Assembly: GCF_000193735.1 (NCBI RefSeq)
Contig: NZ_AEPF01000028.1
Span: 1 to 55,076, forward strand
From: Neisseria sicca 4320
Lineage (GTDB): Bacteria; Pseudomonadota; Gammaproteobacteria; Burkholderiales; Neisseriaceae
Reading direction: 5' to 3'
DNA: 55,076 nt
In this document: in pieces, positions 1 to 7,710 of the stretch
Numbering within the stretch: the stretch's first letter is position 1
How the letters are laid out: every line of letters begins with the position of its first letter
Program-made: the position numbers and the translations under genes
The notes under the pieces: generated by a model
The model's input: only the letters and a program-made list of their open reading frames with translations
The model's database searches: none
Told to the model about the DNA's origin: nothing

Positions 1-1
1 T

Positions 2-367
2 GCTAACAGCGAAATGGTGAAGGAAATGCTCGAAAAAGCCGCACCCTGTCTGACTGATAAGGGAACGATGCTGCATTCCGACCAAGGTGTGCTGTACCGT
101 ACGGCGGGGTATAGGGAATTGCTTGCGGAGCATTCCATGGTCCAAAGTATGTCGCGTAAGGCGAACTGTTGGGATAACGCGCCGATGGAGAGTTTCTTTG
201 CGGTGTTGAAGACGGAGTGTTTCTATAACGCAGGAGAATTGACGGTGGACGAATTGATGAAGCAGATAGATGACTATATGGATTACTACAACCGGGAGCG
301 TTGCAGTTTGAAATTGAAAAAGCTGAGTCCTGTCGCATACAGAACCCAGCTTGCACAGAGCGCCTGA
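2..367 (+). CDS. IS3-family transposase (OrfB), 5'-truncated by window edge
   Basis: This is the C-terminal part of a DDE (rve-type) integrase-fold transposase that inserts an IS3-family element. The frame is open from the first bases, so the gene starts outside the window. The motif LHSDQG carries the second catalytic aspartate, NAPMESFFAVLKTE carries the catalytic glutamate, and the tail YYNRERCSLKLKKLSPVAYR is the usual IS3 OrfB ending. The TGA at 365-367 is followed by a likely IS terminus near 380-408. No OrfA can be seen. Whether the element is intact depends on upstream sequence. Confidence 0.88.
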   Translation, partial: ANSEMVKEMLEKAAPCLTDKGTMLHSDQGVLYRTAGYRELLAEHSMVQSMSRKANCWDNAPMESFFAVLKTECFYNAGELTVDELMKQIDDYMDYYNRERCSLKLKKLSPVAYRTQLAQSA

Positions 368-377
368 AAAGGCTTTT

Positions 378-408
378 ATGAGTGTCCAAGATTTGGGGGG
401 CAGTTCAA
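378..408 (+). repeat. Probable right terminal inverted repeat of the IS3-type element
   Basis: A GT/G-rich end (core GTCCAAGATTTGGGGGGCAG) lies just after the transposase stop and before normal Neisseria sequence with a DUS. IS3-family ends look like this and close with CA. The left partner is outside the window, so the exact boundary is inferred. Confidence 0.45.
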
Positions 409-448
409 ACGGATTTCAGACGACCTTTTGACAAACAGGGAATGCGGA

Positions 449-883
449 TTATGCGTTGCCTTCTTGTTGTTGCTGGTACATGGCTTCGAAGTTGATCGGA
501 GCGAGCAGTACGGGCGGGAAGCCGGCGCGGGTTACGCTGGTGGAAATGGCTTCGCGGGCGTAAGGGAAGAGGATGTTCGGGCAGGCTACGCCTAAGAGCA
601 GTTGAACGTCTTCTTCAGGGATGTTTTCCAGACGGAAGATGCCGCTTTGGGTTACTTCGTTGAGGAACATGGTACGCTCGGCGTTGAGTTTGGCGGTTAC
701 GGTTACGGTTACGTCAACGTTGTAGTAGCCTTCTTCCAGCTTCTCGCTGTTGGTGGAAACGCGCATATCGACTTCAGGCTCGCCTTGTTCTAAGAAGATT
801 TGGGGGGCGTTGGGCACCTCCAAAGACAGGTCTTTGACGAACAGGCGTTCGATGCTGAATACGGGTTGCAATTCTTCGCTCAT
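449..883 (-). CDS. secB: Protein-export chaperone SecB
   Basis: SecB is a cytosolic homotetrameric chaperone that holds preproteins unfolded and passes them to SecA for Sec export. The 144-residue acidic protein matches the family length (about 150). It has the typical start (QPVFSIERLFVKDLSLE), the central strand region NVDVTVTVTAK, and the LLLGVACPNILFPYARE block before the C-terminal helix. It lies 25 bp downstream of grxC on the same strand, a secB-glutaredoxin pair common in proteobacteria, so the two are probably cotranscribed. A DUS lies beyond the stop, near 416-428. Confidence 0.96.
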   Translation of the reverse strand: MSEELQPVFSIERLFVKDLSLEVPNAPQIFLEQGEPEVDMRVSTNSEKLEEGYYNVDVTVTVTAKLNAERTMFLNEVTQSGIFRLENIPEEDVQLLLGVACPNILFPYAREAISTSVTRAGFPPVLLAPINFEAMYQQQQEGNA

Positions 884-908
884 TTTGTTTTCCTAGTTGG
901 GTTTAAAG

Positions 909-1166
909 TTACGGGTTTAATAAAGAATCCAGCCTGCCTTCGCGGTGCAGGCCGTACAAATCGGTGAAACCGCCGACGTGGGTATCGCCGATGAAAATTT
1001 GCGGTATGCTGCGCTGCCCTGAAAGCTGCTGCATTTCGGCAAAGGCTTCGGGGCTGCGGTCGACGCGGATTTCGTTGATTTCGGCGACGCCCAGCGAATG
1101 CAGCAGCTTTTTAGCCATGGTGCAGTAGGGGCAAAACGCGCCTGTGTACATCGTAACGGTTTGCAT
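909..1166 (-). CDS. grxC: Glutaredoxin 3
   Basis: A small glutathione-dependent thiol oxidoreductase that reduces disulfides and mixed disulfides in the cytosol. The 85-residue protein has the dithiol active site CPYC at residues 12-15, the cis-proline segment RSIPQIFI and the glutathione-binding GGFTDLYGL motif. This is the complete thioredoxin-fold glutaredoxin length. It is the first gene of the secB pair; its promoter should lie in the AT-rich stretch 1167-1347, before the Correia element. Confidence 0.95.
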   Translation of the reverse strand: MQTVTMYTGAFCPYCTMAKKLLHSLGVAEINEIRVDRSPEAFAEMQQLSGQRSIPQIFIGDTHVGGFTDLYGLHREGRLDSLLNP

Positions 1167-1347
1167 GATTGTTTTTTAAAGTTCTAACGGGGTTCACTAT
1201 ATGGGCATATGGTTTATTTTACAATACTTGAAATCGGCTATTTTGCCTGAATCTTTGTTTTTAGGGCGTAAGGGCTGCCTGCCGCCCATGTGCCAAAACG
1301 CCGTTTTTAAAGTATGATAAACGGCAATCCGAACCGCTTTTGCCATT

Positions 1348-1503
1348 TATAGTGGATTAACAAAAATCAGGACAATGCGACGACGCCGCAGACAGTACAG
1401 ATAGTACGGAACCGATTCACTTGGTGCTTCAGCACCTTAGAGAATCGTTCTCTTTAAGCTAAGGCGAGGCAACGCCGTATTGGTTTAAAGTTAATCCACT
1501 ATA
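1348..1503. mobile_element. Full-length Correia repeat enclosed element (CREE), 156 bp
   Basis: It begins TATAGTGGATTAAC and ends with the inverted copy GTTAATCCACTATA. It contains the standard Correia core, including the internal hairpin CTTGGTGCTTCAGCACC and GAATCGTTCTCTTT. The length of 156 bp equals the long class. CREEs are non-autonomous MITEs that can carry promoters and RNase III sites. This one lies between divergent grxC and rng. Confidence 0.93.
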
Positions 1504-1530
1504 TTTTCCACAAAACCGACGGCAAGCGGA

Positions 1531-1630
1531 TGGTAGATTAAATTTGAGTCAGAACAGCAACACAATCAGCCGATCATTTTTCAGGTTTGGGCAAAGCAAA
1601 ACCGGACTGGTTCAAATTTAATCTACTATA
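1531..1630. repeat. Correia-like inverted-repeat element with an unrelated core
   Basis: About 100 bp bounded by inverted ends: GGTAGATTAAATTTGAGTC on the left, and on the right the inverse of TAGTAGATTAAATTTGAACC. The ends resemble the Correia terminus (TATAGTGGATTAAATTTAAACC) with G-to-A changes, but the core has no Correia sequence. It lies 30 bp upstream of rng. Confidence 0.6.
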
Positions 1631-1659
1631 TTTCTTATTAAAAATCAGGAACTAAAACA

Positions 1660-3153
1660 ATGCTTTCAGGAATCCCTATCCCGAAGGACGCTATCCGTCC
1701 GCCCGAAACCGTGCTCGTCAACATTACGCCTCAGGAAACGCGCGTGGCGGTGTTGGAAGAAAACAATATCTGCGAGCTGCACATCGAACGCAACAGCGGT
1801 CATAGCTTGGTCGGCAATATTTATCTGGGCGTGGTACGCCGCGTCTTGCCGGGAATGCAGAGCGCGTTCATCGACATCGGTTTGGAACGCGCCGCGTTTT
1901 TGCACATCGTCGATGTTCTCGAACAACGCCGCAATCCCGAAGAAACGCAGCGCATTGAGCATATGTTGTTCGAAGGGCAGTCGGTTTTGGTACAGGTCAT
2001 CAAAGACCCGATCAACACCAAAGGCGCGCGCCTTTCCACTCAAATTTCGCTGGCTGGGCGTTTCCTCGTCCACCTTCCGCAAGAAGACCACATCGGAATT
2101 TCCCAGCGCATCGAAGACGATGCCGAGCGCAACAGTCTGCGCGAACGCTTGACCAACCTGCTGCCCGAAGACGCGTGCCACGGTTATATTATCCGCACCA
2201 ACGCCGAAAACGCCACCGACGAGCAGCTTCAGTCCGACATCCACTACCTGACCAAAGTGTGGGAACACATTCAAGAACAAGCAAAAATCCAGCCGCCGGA
2301 AACCCTGCTTTATCAGGATTTGCCTTTGAGCCTGCGCGTGTTGCGCGATATGTTCAGCCTCGACACGCAAAAAATCCTGGTCGATTCAACCGAAAACCAC
2401 CGCCGCATGACCCGCTTCGCCGAGCAATACGTCCACGGCGCATTGGGCAGGATAGAGCTGTTCAAAGGCGAACGCCCGTTGTTTGAAACCCACAACGTCG
2501 AGCAGGAAATCAGCCGCGCCCTGCAACCGCGCGTCAACCTCAACTTCGGCAGCTACCTGATTATCGAGTCCACCGAAGCCATGACCACGATAGACGTAAA
2601 TACCGGCGGCTTCGTCGGCGCGCGCAACTTCGACGAAACCATCTTCCGCACCAACCTCGAAGCCTGCCACACCATCGCCCGCGAATTAAGGCTGCGCAAC
2701 CTCGGCGGCATCATCATCATCGACTTCATCGACATGGCGCAGGAAGCACACCGCGAAGCCGTGTTGCAAGAGCTTGCCAAAGCCCTCGCCTTCGACCGTA
2801 CCCGCGTTACCCTCAACGGTTTCACCAGCTTGGGTTTGGTCGAGCTGACGCGCAAACGTTCGCGCGAAAACCTCAGCCAAATCCTCTGCGAACCCTGCCC
2901 GTCCTGCCAAGGCAGGGGTCGTCTGAAAACGCCGCAGACCATCTGTTACGAAATCCAGCGCGAAATCGTCCGCGAAGCCCGCCGTTACGACGTGCAGTCC
3001 TTCCGCATCCTCGCCGCGCCCAACGTCATCGACCTCTTCCTCGACGAAGAGTCGCAATCGCTGGCGATGCTCATCGACTTTATCGGCAAACCGATTTCGC
3101 TGGCAGTCGAAACCGCTTACACGCAAGAACAATACGATATTGTGTTGCTGTAA
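1660..3153 (+). CDS. rng: Ribonuclease G
   Basis: An endoribonuclease that matures the 5' end of 16S rRNA and takes part in mRNA decay. The 497-residue protein has an N-terminal RNase E/G fold with an embedded S1 domain (NIYLGVVRRVLPGMQSAFID, about residues 50-70). Metal-binding aspartates are D312 in TIDVNTG and D355 in IIIIDFIDM, and the zinc-link cysteines are C413 and C416 in CPSC. It has no long C-terminal scaffold, which separates it from RNase E. The start has AGGAA upstream and adds about 15 residues compared with E. coli. A near-perfect DUS at 2917-2928 encodes GRLK. The promoter region is full of Correia-type repeats, which may supply or alter transcription. Confidence 0.95.
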   Translation: MLSGIPIPKDAIRPPETVLVNITPQETRVAVLEENNICELHIERNSGHSLVGNIYLGVVRRVLPGMQSAFIDIGLERAAFLHIVDVLEQRRNPEETQRIEHMLFEGQSVLVQVIKDPINTKGARLSTQISLAGRFLVHLPQEDHIGISQRIEDDAERNSLRERLTNLLPEDACHGYIIRTNAENATDEQLQSDIHYLTKVWEHIQEQAKIQPPETLLYQDLPLSLRVLRDMFSLDTQKILVDSTENHRRMTRFAEQYVHGALGRIELFKGERPLFETHNVEQEISRALQPRVNLNFGSYLIIESTEAMTTIDVNTGGFVGARNFDETIFRTNLEACHTIARELRLRNLGGIIIIDFIDMAQEAHREAVLQELAKALAFDRTRVTLNGFTSLGLVELTRKRSRENLSQILCEPCPSCQGRGRLKTPQTICYEIQREIVREARRYDVQSFRILAAPNVIDLFLDEESQSLAMLIDFIGKPISLAVETAYTQEQYDIVLL

Positions 3154-3157
3154 AGAC

Positions 3158-3203
3158 AAAAGGTCGTCTGAAAACGGAATCGGGGTTTTTCAGACGACCT
3201 TTT
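3158..3203 (+). terminator. DUS-pair hairpin terminator after rng
   Basis: Inverted AGGTCGTCTGAAAA and TTTTCAGACGACCT copies followed by a T-run form a rho-independent-type hairpin 5 bp after the rng stop. Confidence 0.8.
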
Positions 3204-3259
3204 GGCAAGATTGGCAAACCATTCAAGTGCAGTATTCCTTTAGAAAAAAATGTCCAACA

Positions 3260-3416
3260 TATAGTGGATTAACTTTAAACCAGTACGGCGTTGCCTCACC
3301 TTAACTCAAAGAGAACGATTCTCTAAGGTGCTCAAGCACCAAGTGAATCGGTTCCGTACTGTCTGTACTGTCTGCGGCTTCGTCGCCTTGTCCTGATTTA
3401 AATTTAATCCACTATA
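3260..3416. mobile_element. Full-length Correia element, 157 bp
   Basis: It starts TATAGTGGATTAACTTTAAA and ends AATTTAATCCACTATA, with the complete long-class core in the opposite orientation to the copy at 1348. With that copy it brackets rng. Confidence 0.93.
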
Positions 3417-3469
3417 CTAAGTAGAACTCACTCCCAAGGAACCCGATAAAGTACGGAAAAACAACAAAA

Positions 3470-3507
3470 AGGTCGTCTGAAAACCCGATTCCGTTTTCAG
3501 ACGACCT
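3470..3507 (+). terminator. DUS-pair hairpin upstream of the response regulator
   Basis: Closely spaced inverted DUS copies form a hairpin about 60 bp before the regulator start. It probably isolates the two-component operon from upstream transcription. Confidence 0.6.
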
Positions 3508-3565
3508 CCCGCTAAACCCTTCCTAATTTTCCCCTGCTATCCTCCCGTTAATTAAGGAGAACACC

Positions 3566-4237
3566 ATGCGCGTATTGCTTGCAGAAGACGACAACATGAT
3601 TGCCCAAGCCGTAGCCGCCAACCTCAAAGACAGCGGCTATGCCGTCGATTGGGTCAAAAACGGCAGCCAAGTTTCTACCGCCCTTCAGGCGCAGAACTAC
3701 GACTTGCTGCTGCTCGACCTCGGACTGCCCGGCAAAGACGGGTTGGACGTTCTCACCCAAATCCGACACGAAGGCAGCAAAACCCCCGTCCTCATCGTAA
3801 CCGCCCGCGACGACCTCCACAGCCGCCTCAACGGACTGGACGGCGGCGCAGACGACTACATCGTCAAACCCTTCGACATGGCGGAGCTGCAAGCCCGTAT
3901 GCGCGCCGTCCTGCGCCGCCACGGCGGCCACAGCCAAACCCTGCTGACCAACGGCGCACTTACCCTCAACCCCGCCACCTACCAAGTCGAAGTCAAAGGA
4001 CAAGACAAACCCGTCCCATTGAGCAACAAAGAATTTGCCGTCCTCCAAGCCCTGATGATGCGTCCCGGCATCATCCTTTCCCGCAGCGACCTTGAAGACA
4101 AAATCTACGGCTGGGGAGAAGAAGTCGAAAGCAACGCCGTCGATTTCCTCATCCACGCCTTACGGAAAAAGCTCGGCAAAGAACACATCCAAAACGTACG
4201 CGGCGTAGGCTGGCTGGTCGCAAAAGAGGTCGTCTGA
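3566..4237 (+). CDS. OmpR/PhoB-family response regulator (QseB/PmrA-like)
   Basis: A DNA-binding response regulator paired with the kinase gene downstream. The receiver domain (residues 1-115) has the acidic pair in AEDDN, phosphoacceptor D51 in LLLLDLGLPG, T79 and K101 in VKPFD. The C-terminal winged helix (about 125-223) includes LSNKEFAVLQALM and SNAVDFLIHALRKKL. The sequence style is closest to QseB/PmrA regulators; it may be the neisserial MisR-type protein, which I cannot confirm. AAGGAG sits 8 bp before the ATG. The last codons GAG GTC GTC and the stop TGA lie inside a perfect DUS at 4227-4238, so the uptake signal supplies the C-terminus. Confidence 0.93.
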   Translation: MRVLLAEDDNMIAQAVAANLKDSGYAVDWVKNGSQVSTALQAQNYDLLLLDLGLPGKDGLDVLTQIRHEGSKTPVLIVTARDDLHSRLNGLDGGADDYIVKPFDMAELQARMRAVLRRHGGHSQTLLTNGALTLNPATYQVEVKGQDKPVPLSNKEFAVLQALMMRPGIILSRSDLEDKIYGWGEEVESNAVDFLIHALRKKLGKEHIQNVRGVGWLVAKEVV

Positions 4238-4320
4238 ACCTCAAACCGCGTATCCATACCCGCCTATGCCATCATTAATAACAAAACCTAAAACATGCTC
4301 GCCAACACACCCAACACACT

Positions 4321-5652
4321 ATGCATCACTTTATCCAGACCCTCAAACAATCCCTGCAAGTCCGTATCAGCATCGCCCTGATACTGATGTTCCTGCCTTT
4401 GTCCATCATCGCAGGCGCGTTCTCCTATTACCAAACCTACCATGAAGCCGAAGAGCTTCAGGACGACCTGTTGCGCCAAACCGCCGCCTACATCAACCCC
4501 AAAACCACCGACTACACACAAATAGGCAGCGAAAACCACATCCTCATCCAAACCTTCGGGCGAGAAGACACCGTCCCACTGCCAAACACACTGGGCGAAG
4601 GATTCCACACCATCCAAGGCGGTATTGATTATGACGATGATGATGATGACGACGAATACCGCGCCTATATCCGCCAAACCCCGCAAGGCAAAATCGCCGT
4701 ACTCCAAGAAACCGAATACCGCGACGACCTCGCAGCCACCGCCGCCTACCAAAGCGTCCTGCCGCTGCTCATCGCCCTGCCGCTCATGATTATACTGACC
4801 GTATGGATTACTTACCGCGCCATGCGTCCCGTTAAGACGCTTTCCGCCTCCCTCGGGCAACGCCGTTCAGACGACCTCTCGCCGCTGGATGGAGAAGGTG
4901 TGCCCAGCGAAATACAAGGCTTCGTTACCGCCATCAACCAACTGCTGCAACGAACAGGCGAAAACATCCGCCGCCAGCAACGCTTCATCGCCGATGCCGC
5001 CCACGAACTGCGCAGCCCCCTGACCGCCCTCTCCCTTCAGGCAGAACGGCTCACCAAGCTGCCCCAATCGGACGAAGCCCGCGAACAGACCGGACTCATC
5101 CTCCAAAGCATACAGCGCAACCGCCACTTGCTCGAGCAGCTCCTGACCCACGCCCGCGCCCAAGGCTCCGAAACCCAACGCAACCTGACCGACATCAGCC
5201 TGCAAGCCCAGTTCCGCCGCGTGCTGCAAGAACTCATGCCCCTTGCCCTTAACAAACAGCAAGACATCGGCGTCGCCGTTGAAAACGACCTGCGCATCCG
5301 AGCCGACGACACCGAAATCTACACCCTCATCAAAACCTTCACCGACAACGCCATCCGCTACACCCCCGCAGGCGGCCGCATCGACATAGGTTTCAGCGAG
5401 ACCCCGACCACCCTCACCATCTGGGTGGAAGACGACGGCCCCGGTATCCCCGCCGCCGAACGCAGCCGCGTAACCGACGCCTTCTACCGAATACTCGGCA
5501 CGGAACAGCAAGGCACCGGACTCGGACTCTCCATCGCCGACGCCATCGCCAAACGCTACGGCGGCAAACTCATCCTCGCCGACAGCCGCAACTTCGCCCA
5601 CGGCCTGCTGATACAGGCGGAACTCAACAAGCAACTGCTAGAAGCAGACTAA
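4321..5652 (+). CDS. Two-component sensor histidine kinase with an acidic periplasmic patch
   Basis: The inner-membrane kinase partner of the preceding regulator. TM1 is about residues 15-38 and TM2 about 144-166, leaving a periplasmic loop of about 105 residues, then HAMP and HisKA (DAAHELRSPLTAL, H228). The ATPase domain has N-box FTDNAIRYTP, G1 VEDDGPGIP and G2 GTGLGLSIADAIAKR. The loop carries seven consecutive aspartates, D105-D111, within DYDDDDDDDEY. PhoQ and PmrB-type sensors use acidic loop residues to sense divalent cations, iron or cationic peptides, so a similar ligand is inferred. The gap to the regulator is 83 bp with no clear Shine-Dalgarno. A DUS at 4866-4877 encodes SDDL. Confidence 0.92.
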   Translation: MHHFIQTLKQSLQVRISIALILMFLPLSIIAGAFSYYQTYHEAEELQDDLLRQTAAYINPKTTDYTQIGSENHILIQTFGREDTVPLPNTLGEGFHTIQGGIDYDDDDDDDEYRAYIRQTPQGKIAVLQETEYRDDLAATAAYQSVLPLLIALPLMIILTVWITYRAMRPVKTLSASLGQRRSDDLSPLDGEGVPSEIQGFVTAINQLLQRTGENIRRQQRFIADAAHELRSPLTALSLQAERLTKLPQSDEAREQTGLILQSIQRNRHLLEQLLTHARAQGSETQRNLTDISLQAQFRRVLQELMPLALNKQQDIGVAVENDLRIRADDTEIYTLIKTFTDNAIRYTPAGGRIDIGFSETPTTLTIWVEDDGPGIPAAERSRVTDAFYRILGTEQQGTGLGLSIADAIAKRYGGKLILADSRNFAHGLLIQAELNKQLLEAD

Positions 5653-5660
5653 GCAAACAA

Positions 5661-5695
5661 GAAGGTCGTCTGAAATCCGTTTTCAGACGACCTTC
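5661..5695. terminator. Bidirectional DUS-pair terminator between kinase and fabG
   Basis: GAAGGTCGTCTGAAA and its inverse form a compact hairpin between convergent genes, with A/T-rich flanks on both sides. Confidence 0.75.
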
Positions 5696-5713
5696 TTTAT
5701 TTTCCAAGCCAAA

Positions 5714-6460
5714 TCAAGGCATCAACATGCCGCCGTTGACGTGCAGCGTTTGACCGGTGATGTATTTCGCTTGGTCGGAAGCGAGGAACAATACCGCATC
5801 GGCGATGTCCTGCGCTTCGCCGAATTTGCCCAGCGAAGTTTGCGCTTCGAAGGTTTTGCGGGTTTCTTCGGGCAGCGCGCGGGTCATGTCGGTGTCGATA
5901 AAGCCCGGGGCGACGCAGTTGACGGTAATGCCGCGGCTGCCGACTTCGCGCGCCATGGATTTGGAGAAACCGATCAAGCCTGCTTTTGCCGCGGCATAGT
6001 TGGTCTGACCGGCATTGCCCATCACCCCGACGACGGACGTGATGTTGATGATGCGGCCGGCGCGTTGCTTCATCATGCCGCGCAAGACGGCTTTAGAGGC
6101 GCGGAACACGGATTTGAGGTTGACCTGCATGATGTCGTCCCACTCTTCTTCTTTCATACGCATCAAGAGGTTGTCGCGGGTGATGCCGGCGTTGTTAACC
6201 AGAATATCCAGCTTGCCGAACGCTTTTTCGATGTCGGCAATCAGGTTTTCGATGGTTTCGGGTTCGGCGGAATTCAATGCACGGCCTTCGCCGCCCCATT
6301 GCGCCAGACGCTCGCTAATCGCCGCCGCGCCGCTTTCGCTGGTCGCCGTACCGATGACTTTGGCACCTGCCGCCGCCAACGTGTCGGCAATCGCCGCGCC
6401 AATACCGCGCGATGCGCCTGTTACCAATGCGATTTTGCCGCTTAAATCTTGTGTGCTCAT
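5714..6460 (-). CDS. fabG: 3-oxoacyl-[acyl-carrier-protein] reductase FabG
   Basis: An NADPH-dependent reductase of the type II fatty-acid elongation cycle that reduces beta-ketoacyl-ACP. The 248-residue short-chain dehydrogenase has the cofactor motif TGASRGIGAA near residue 14, NNAG in the nucleotide pocket, the catalytic Ser in INITSVVG and YAAAK with the catalytic Tyr/Lys, ending in TLHVNGGMLMP. Aggaag lies before the ATG. fabD and fabH follow at 13.0 and 15.6 kb on the same strand, but glycosyltransferases and msbA lie in between, so the usual fab cluster is broken up here. Confidence 0.96.
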   Translation of the reverse strand: MSTQDLSGKIALVTGASRGIGAAIADTLAAAGAKVIGTATSESGAAAISERLAQWGGEGRALNSAEPETIENLIADIEKAFGKLDILVNNAGITRDNLLMRMKEEEWDDIMQVNLKSVFRASKAVLRGMMKQRAGRIINITSVVGVMGNAGQTNYAAAKAGLIGFSKSMAREVGSRGITVNCVAPGFIDTDMTRALPEETRKTFEAQTSLGKFGEAQDIADAVLFLASDQAKYITGQTLHVNGGMLMP

Positions 6461-6579
6461 GTTTACTTCCTTATTTGGGAATGGAGTCTGTTGATTTCAG
6501 ACGACCTTATAGCATAAATAGTGTGATGAATCTAATTTTTGAGGTCGTCTGAAACAAAATAAAAAGCCTCCTTATTGTC

Positions 6580-6599
6580 ATTCCCGCGCAGGCGGGAAT
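6580..6599. repeat. dRS3 repeat (neisserial phage/recombination target)
   Basis: ATTCCC-N8-GGGAAT exactly fits the 20-bp dRS3 consensus of Neisseria, known as an insertion target for filamentous Nf/MDA-type prophages and as part of intergenic repeat arrays. Only one copy is present and there is no prophage beside it. Confidence 0.85.
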
Positions 6600-6660
6600 G
6601 ACAGTACGGGCATTGCCTATTTTATCTGCTATATCGGCAAATTTCAGACGACCTTTCCGT

Positions 6661-7701
6661 TTATTCGGGCAGGGTTATTTTTTGATGGGGCGGTATGTCC
6701 AGAATATAGCGCAACCAGTTGCCGAAGCTGTATTTTTGGTAGATTTCGGGTGGCAGCTCGCAGTAGGGTTTGGCGACAAATTCTGCCAAACCGTCCAAAC
6801 TTTTACCGTCCCAAACAAAGATGTTGTCGGGGTGGTAGAAATCGTATTTTTTGATTTCGGCGTTGGTGGTAATCAGTTTTTTGCGGTAGCCGAGGGCTTC
6901 GAAGGAGCGGAACGAGAGGCCGTTGTGAACGGGTGTTTTGAAATCTATTAGGATTTTTGCCTGCTTGGCGGCTTTGAGGTTGTCGGCGAAACTTCTGATG
7001 CCGATGAAGACTTTGATGTTTTCCGTAGGATAAAAACGGCGGAGGTTTTTTACATTGGTATTCAAACAGCCGATATTGAAGTCGAGCTTCCAGCCCAGCG
7101 TTTCGGCCGCTTTGCCGAACGCGGAAATAATCGGGGCGCGTTCGGGTATATGCCAGCCGATGAAATAGAAATCGTTGGGCGGGTTTTCAGGCAGGTTGAC
7201 GTCGTGGTCGAAATAGAAGTTGGTGGTCGGCAGGAAGGGATGTTTCGGATTTCGCATATCGGCGGGATCAAAAACGTAAATACGGTCAAACCGGTCGGCG
7301 CAATCCCAAATGGCGGGGAAACGGTCGATGCCGTCCCATTGGTAGTTGACCATATTGCCGGGACGGGTATGGCGTTTAATCATATCCAGAAACTCAGGCG
7401 AGTAGATGTCGCCGCGAATAAACAGGGCATAATCCGCCTTGCCGTGCGCTGCCAGTTTGTTTTCGACGTCTCGGATCAATTGGGCAGATTTAAAGTCTTT
7501 TTTGGCGTTTTTGTCCCGCAGCACCAGTTGTCTGAATTTGACTTTCAGACGACTGGAAAGGGAAGGATAGCGGAAATTCAGGTTGTCCATGACGACGCTG
7601 ACGACGTTGAAGCCGTGATGATCTAGGGCGGCTTCGATGACGCGGTAGATTTGGTTGTCCGCGGGCATCCCAAGGATAATCTTTTTTTGTTCGGTCGGCA
7701 T
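6661..7701 (-). CDS. Putative glycosyltransferase, paralogue 1 of a tandem pair
   Basis: A 346-residue soluble protein that aligns end to end with the next gene (7711-8721). Shared blocks are VNYQWDGIDRFP, TTNFYFD, GLSFR-F-AL, DFYHPDNIF-WDG-SLDGL and a C-terminal KY-FGNW-R-ILD. The C-terminal half (a gene-dose-like loop followed by E/D-rich segment and 'KKLITTNAEI') resembles GT-B enzymes of the CgeB or family-1 type that build LOS or capsule. No symbol can be given and the sugar is unknown. It is last in a same-strand run of four glycosyltransferase genes downstream of msbA, which suggests a role in a surface glycan. Confidence 0.72.
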   Translation of the reverse strand: MPTEQKKIILGMPADNQIYRVIEAALDHHGFNVVSVVMDNLNFRYPSLSSRLKVKFRQLVLRDKNAKKDFKSAQLIRDVENKLAAHGKADYALFIRGDIYSPEFLDMIKRHTRPGNMVNYQWDGIDRFPAIWDCADRFDRIYVFDPADMRNPKHPFLPTTNFYFDHDVNLPENPPNDFYFIGWHIPERAPIISAFGKAAETLGWKLDFNIGCLNTNVKNLRRFYPTENIKVFIGIRSFADNLKAAKQAKILIDFKTPVHNGLSFRSFEALGYRKKLITTNAEIKKYDFYHPDNIFVWDGKSLDGLAEFVAKPYCELPPEIYQKYSFGNWLRYILDIPPHQKITLPE

Positions 7702-7710
7702 GGTATCTGT

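Noticed and set aside
3566..5652. Naming the two-component pair misR/misS
   Set aside because: Plausible, but sequence alone does not separate it from other OmpR-type pairs, so no symbol was given.
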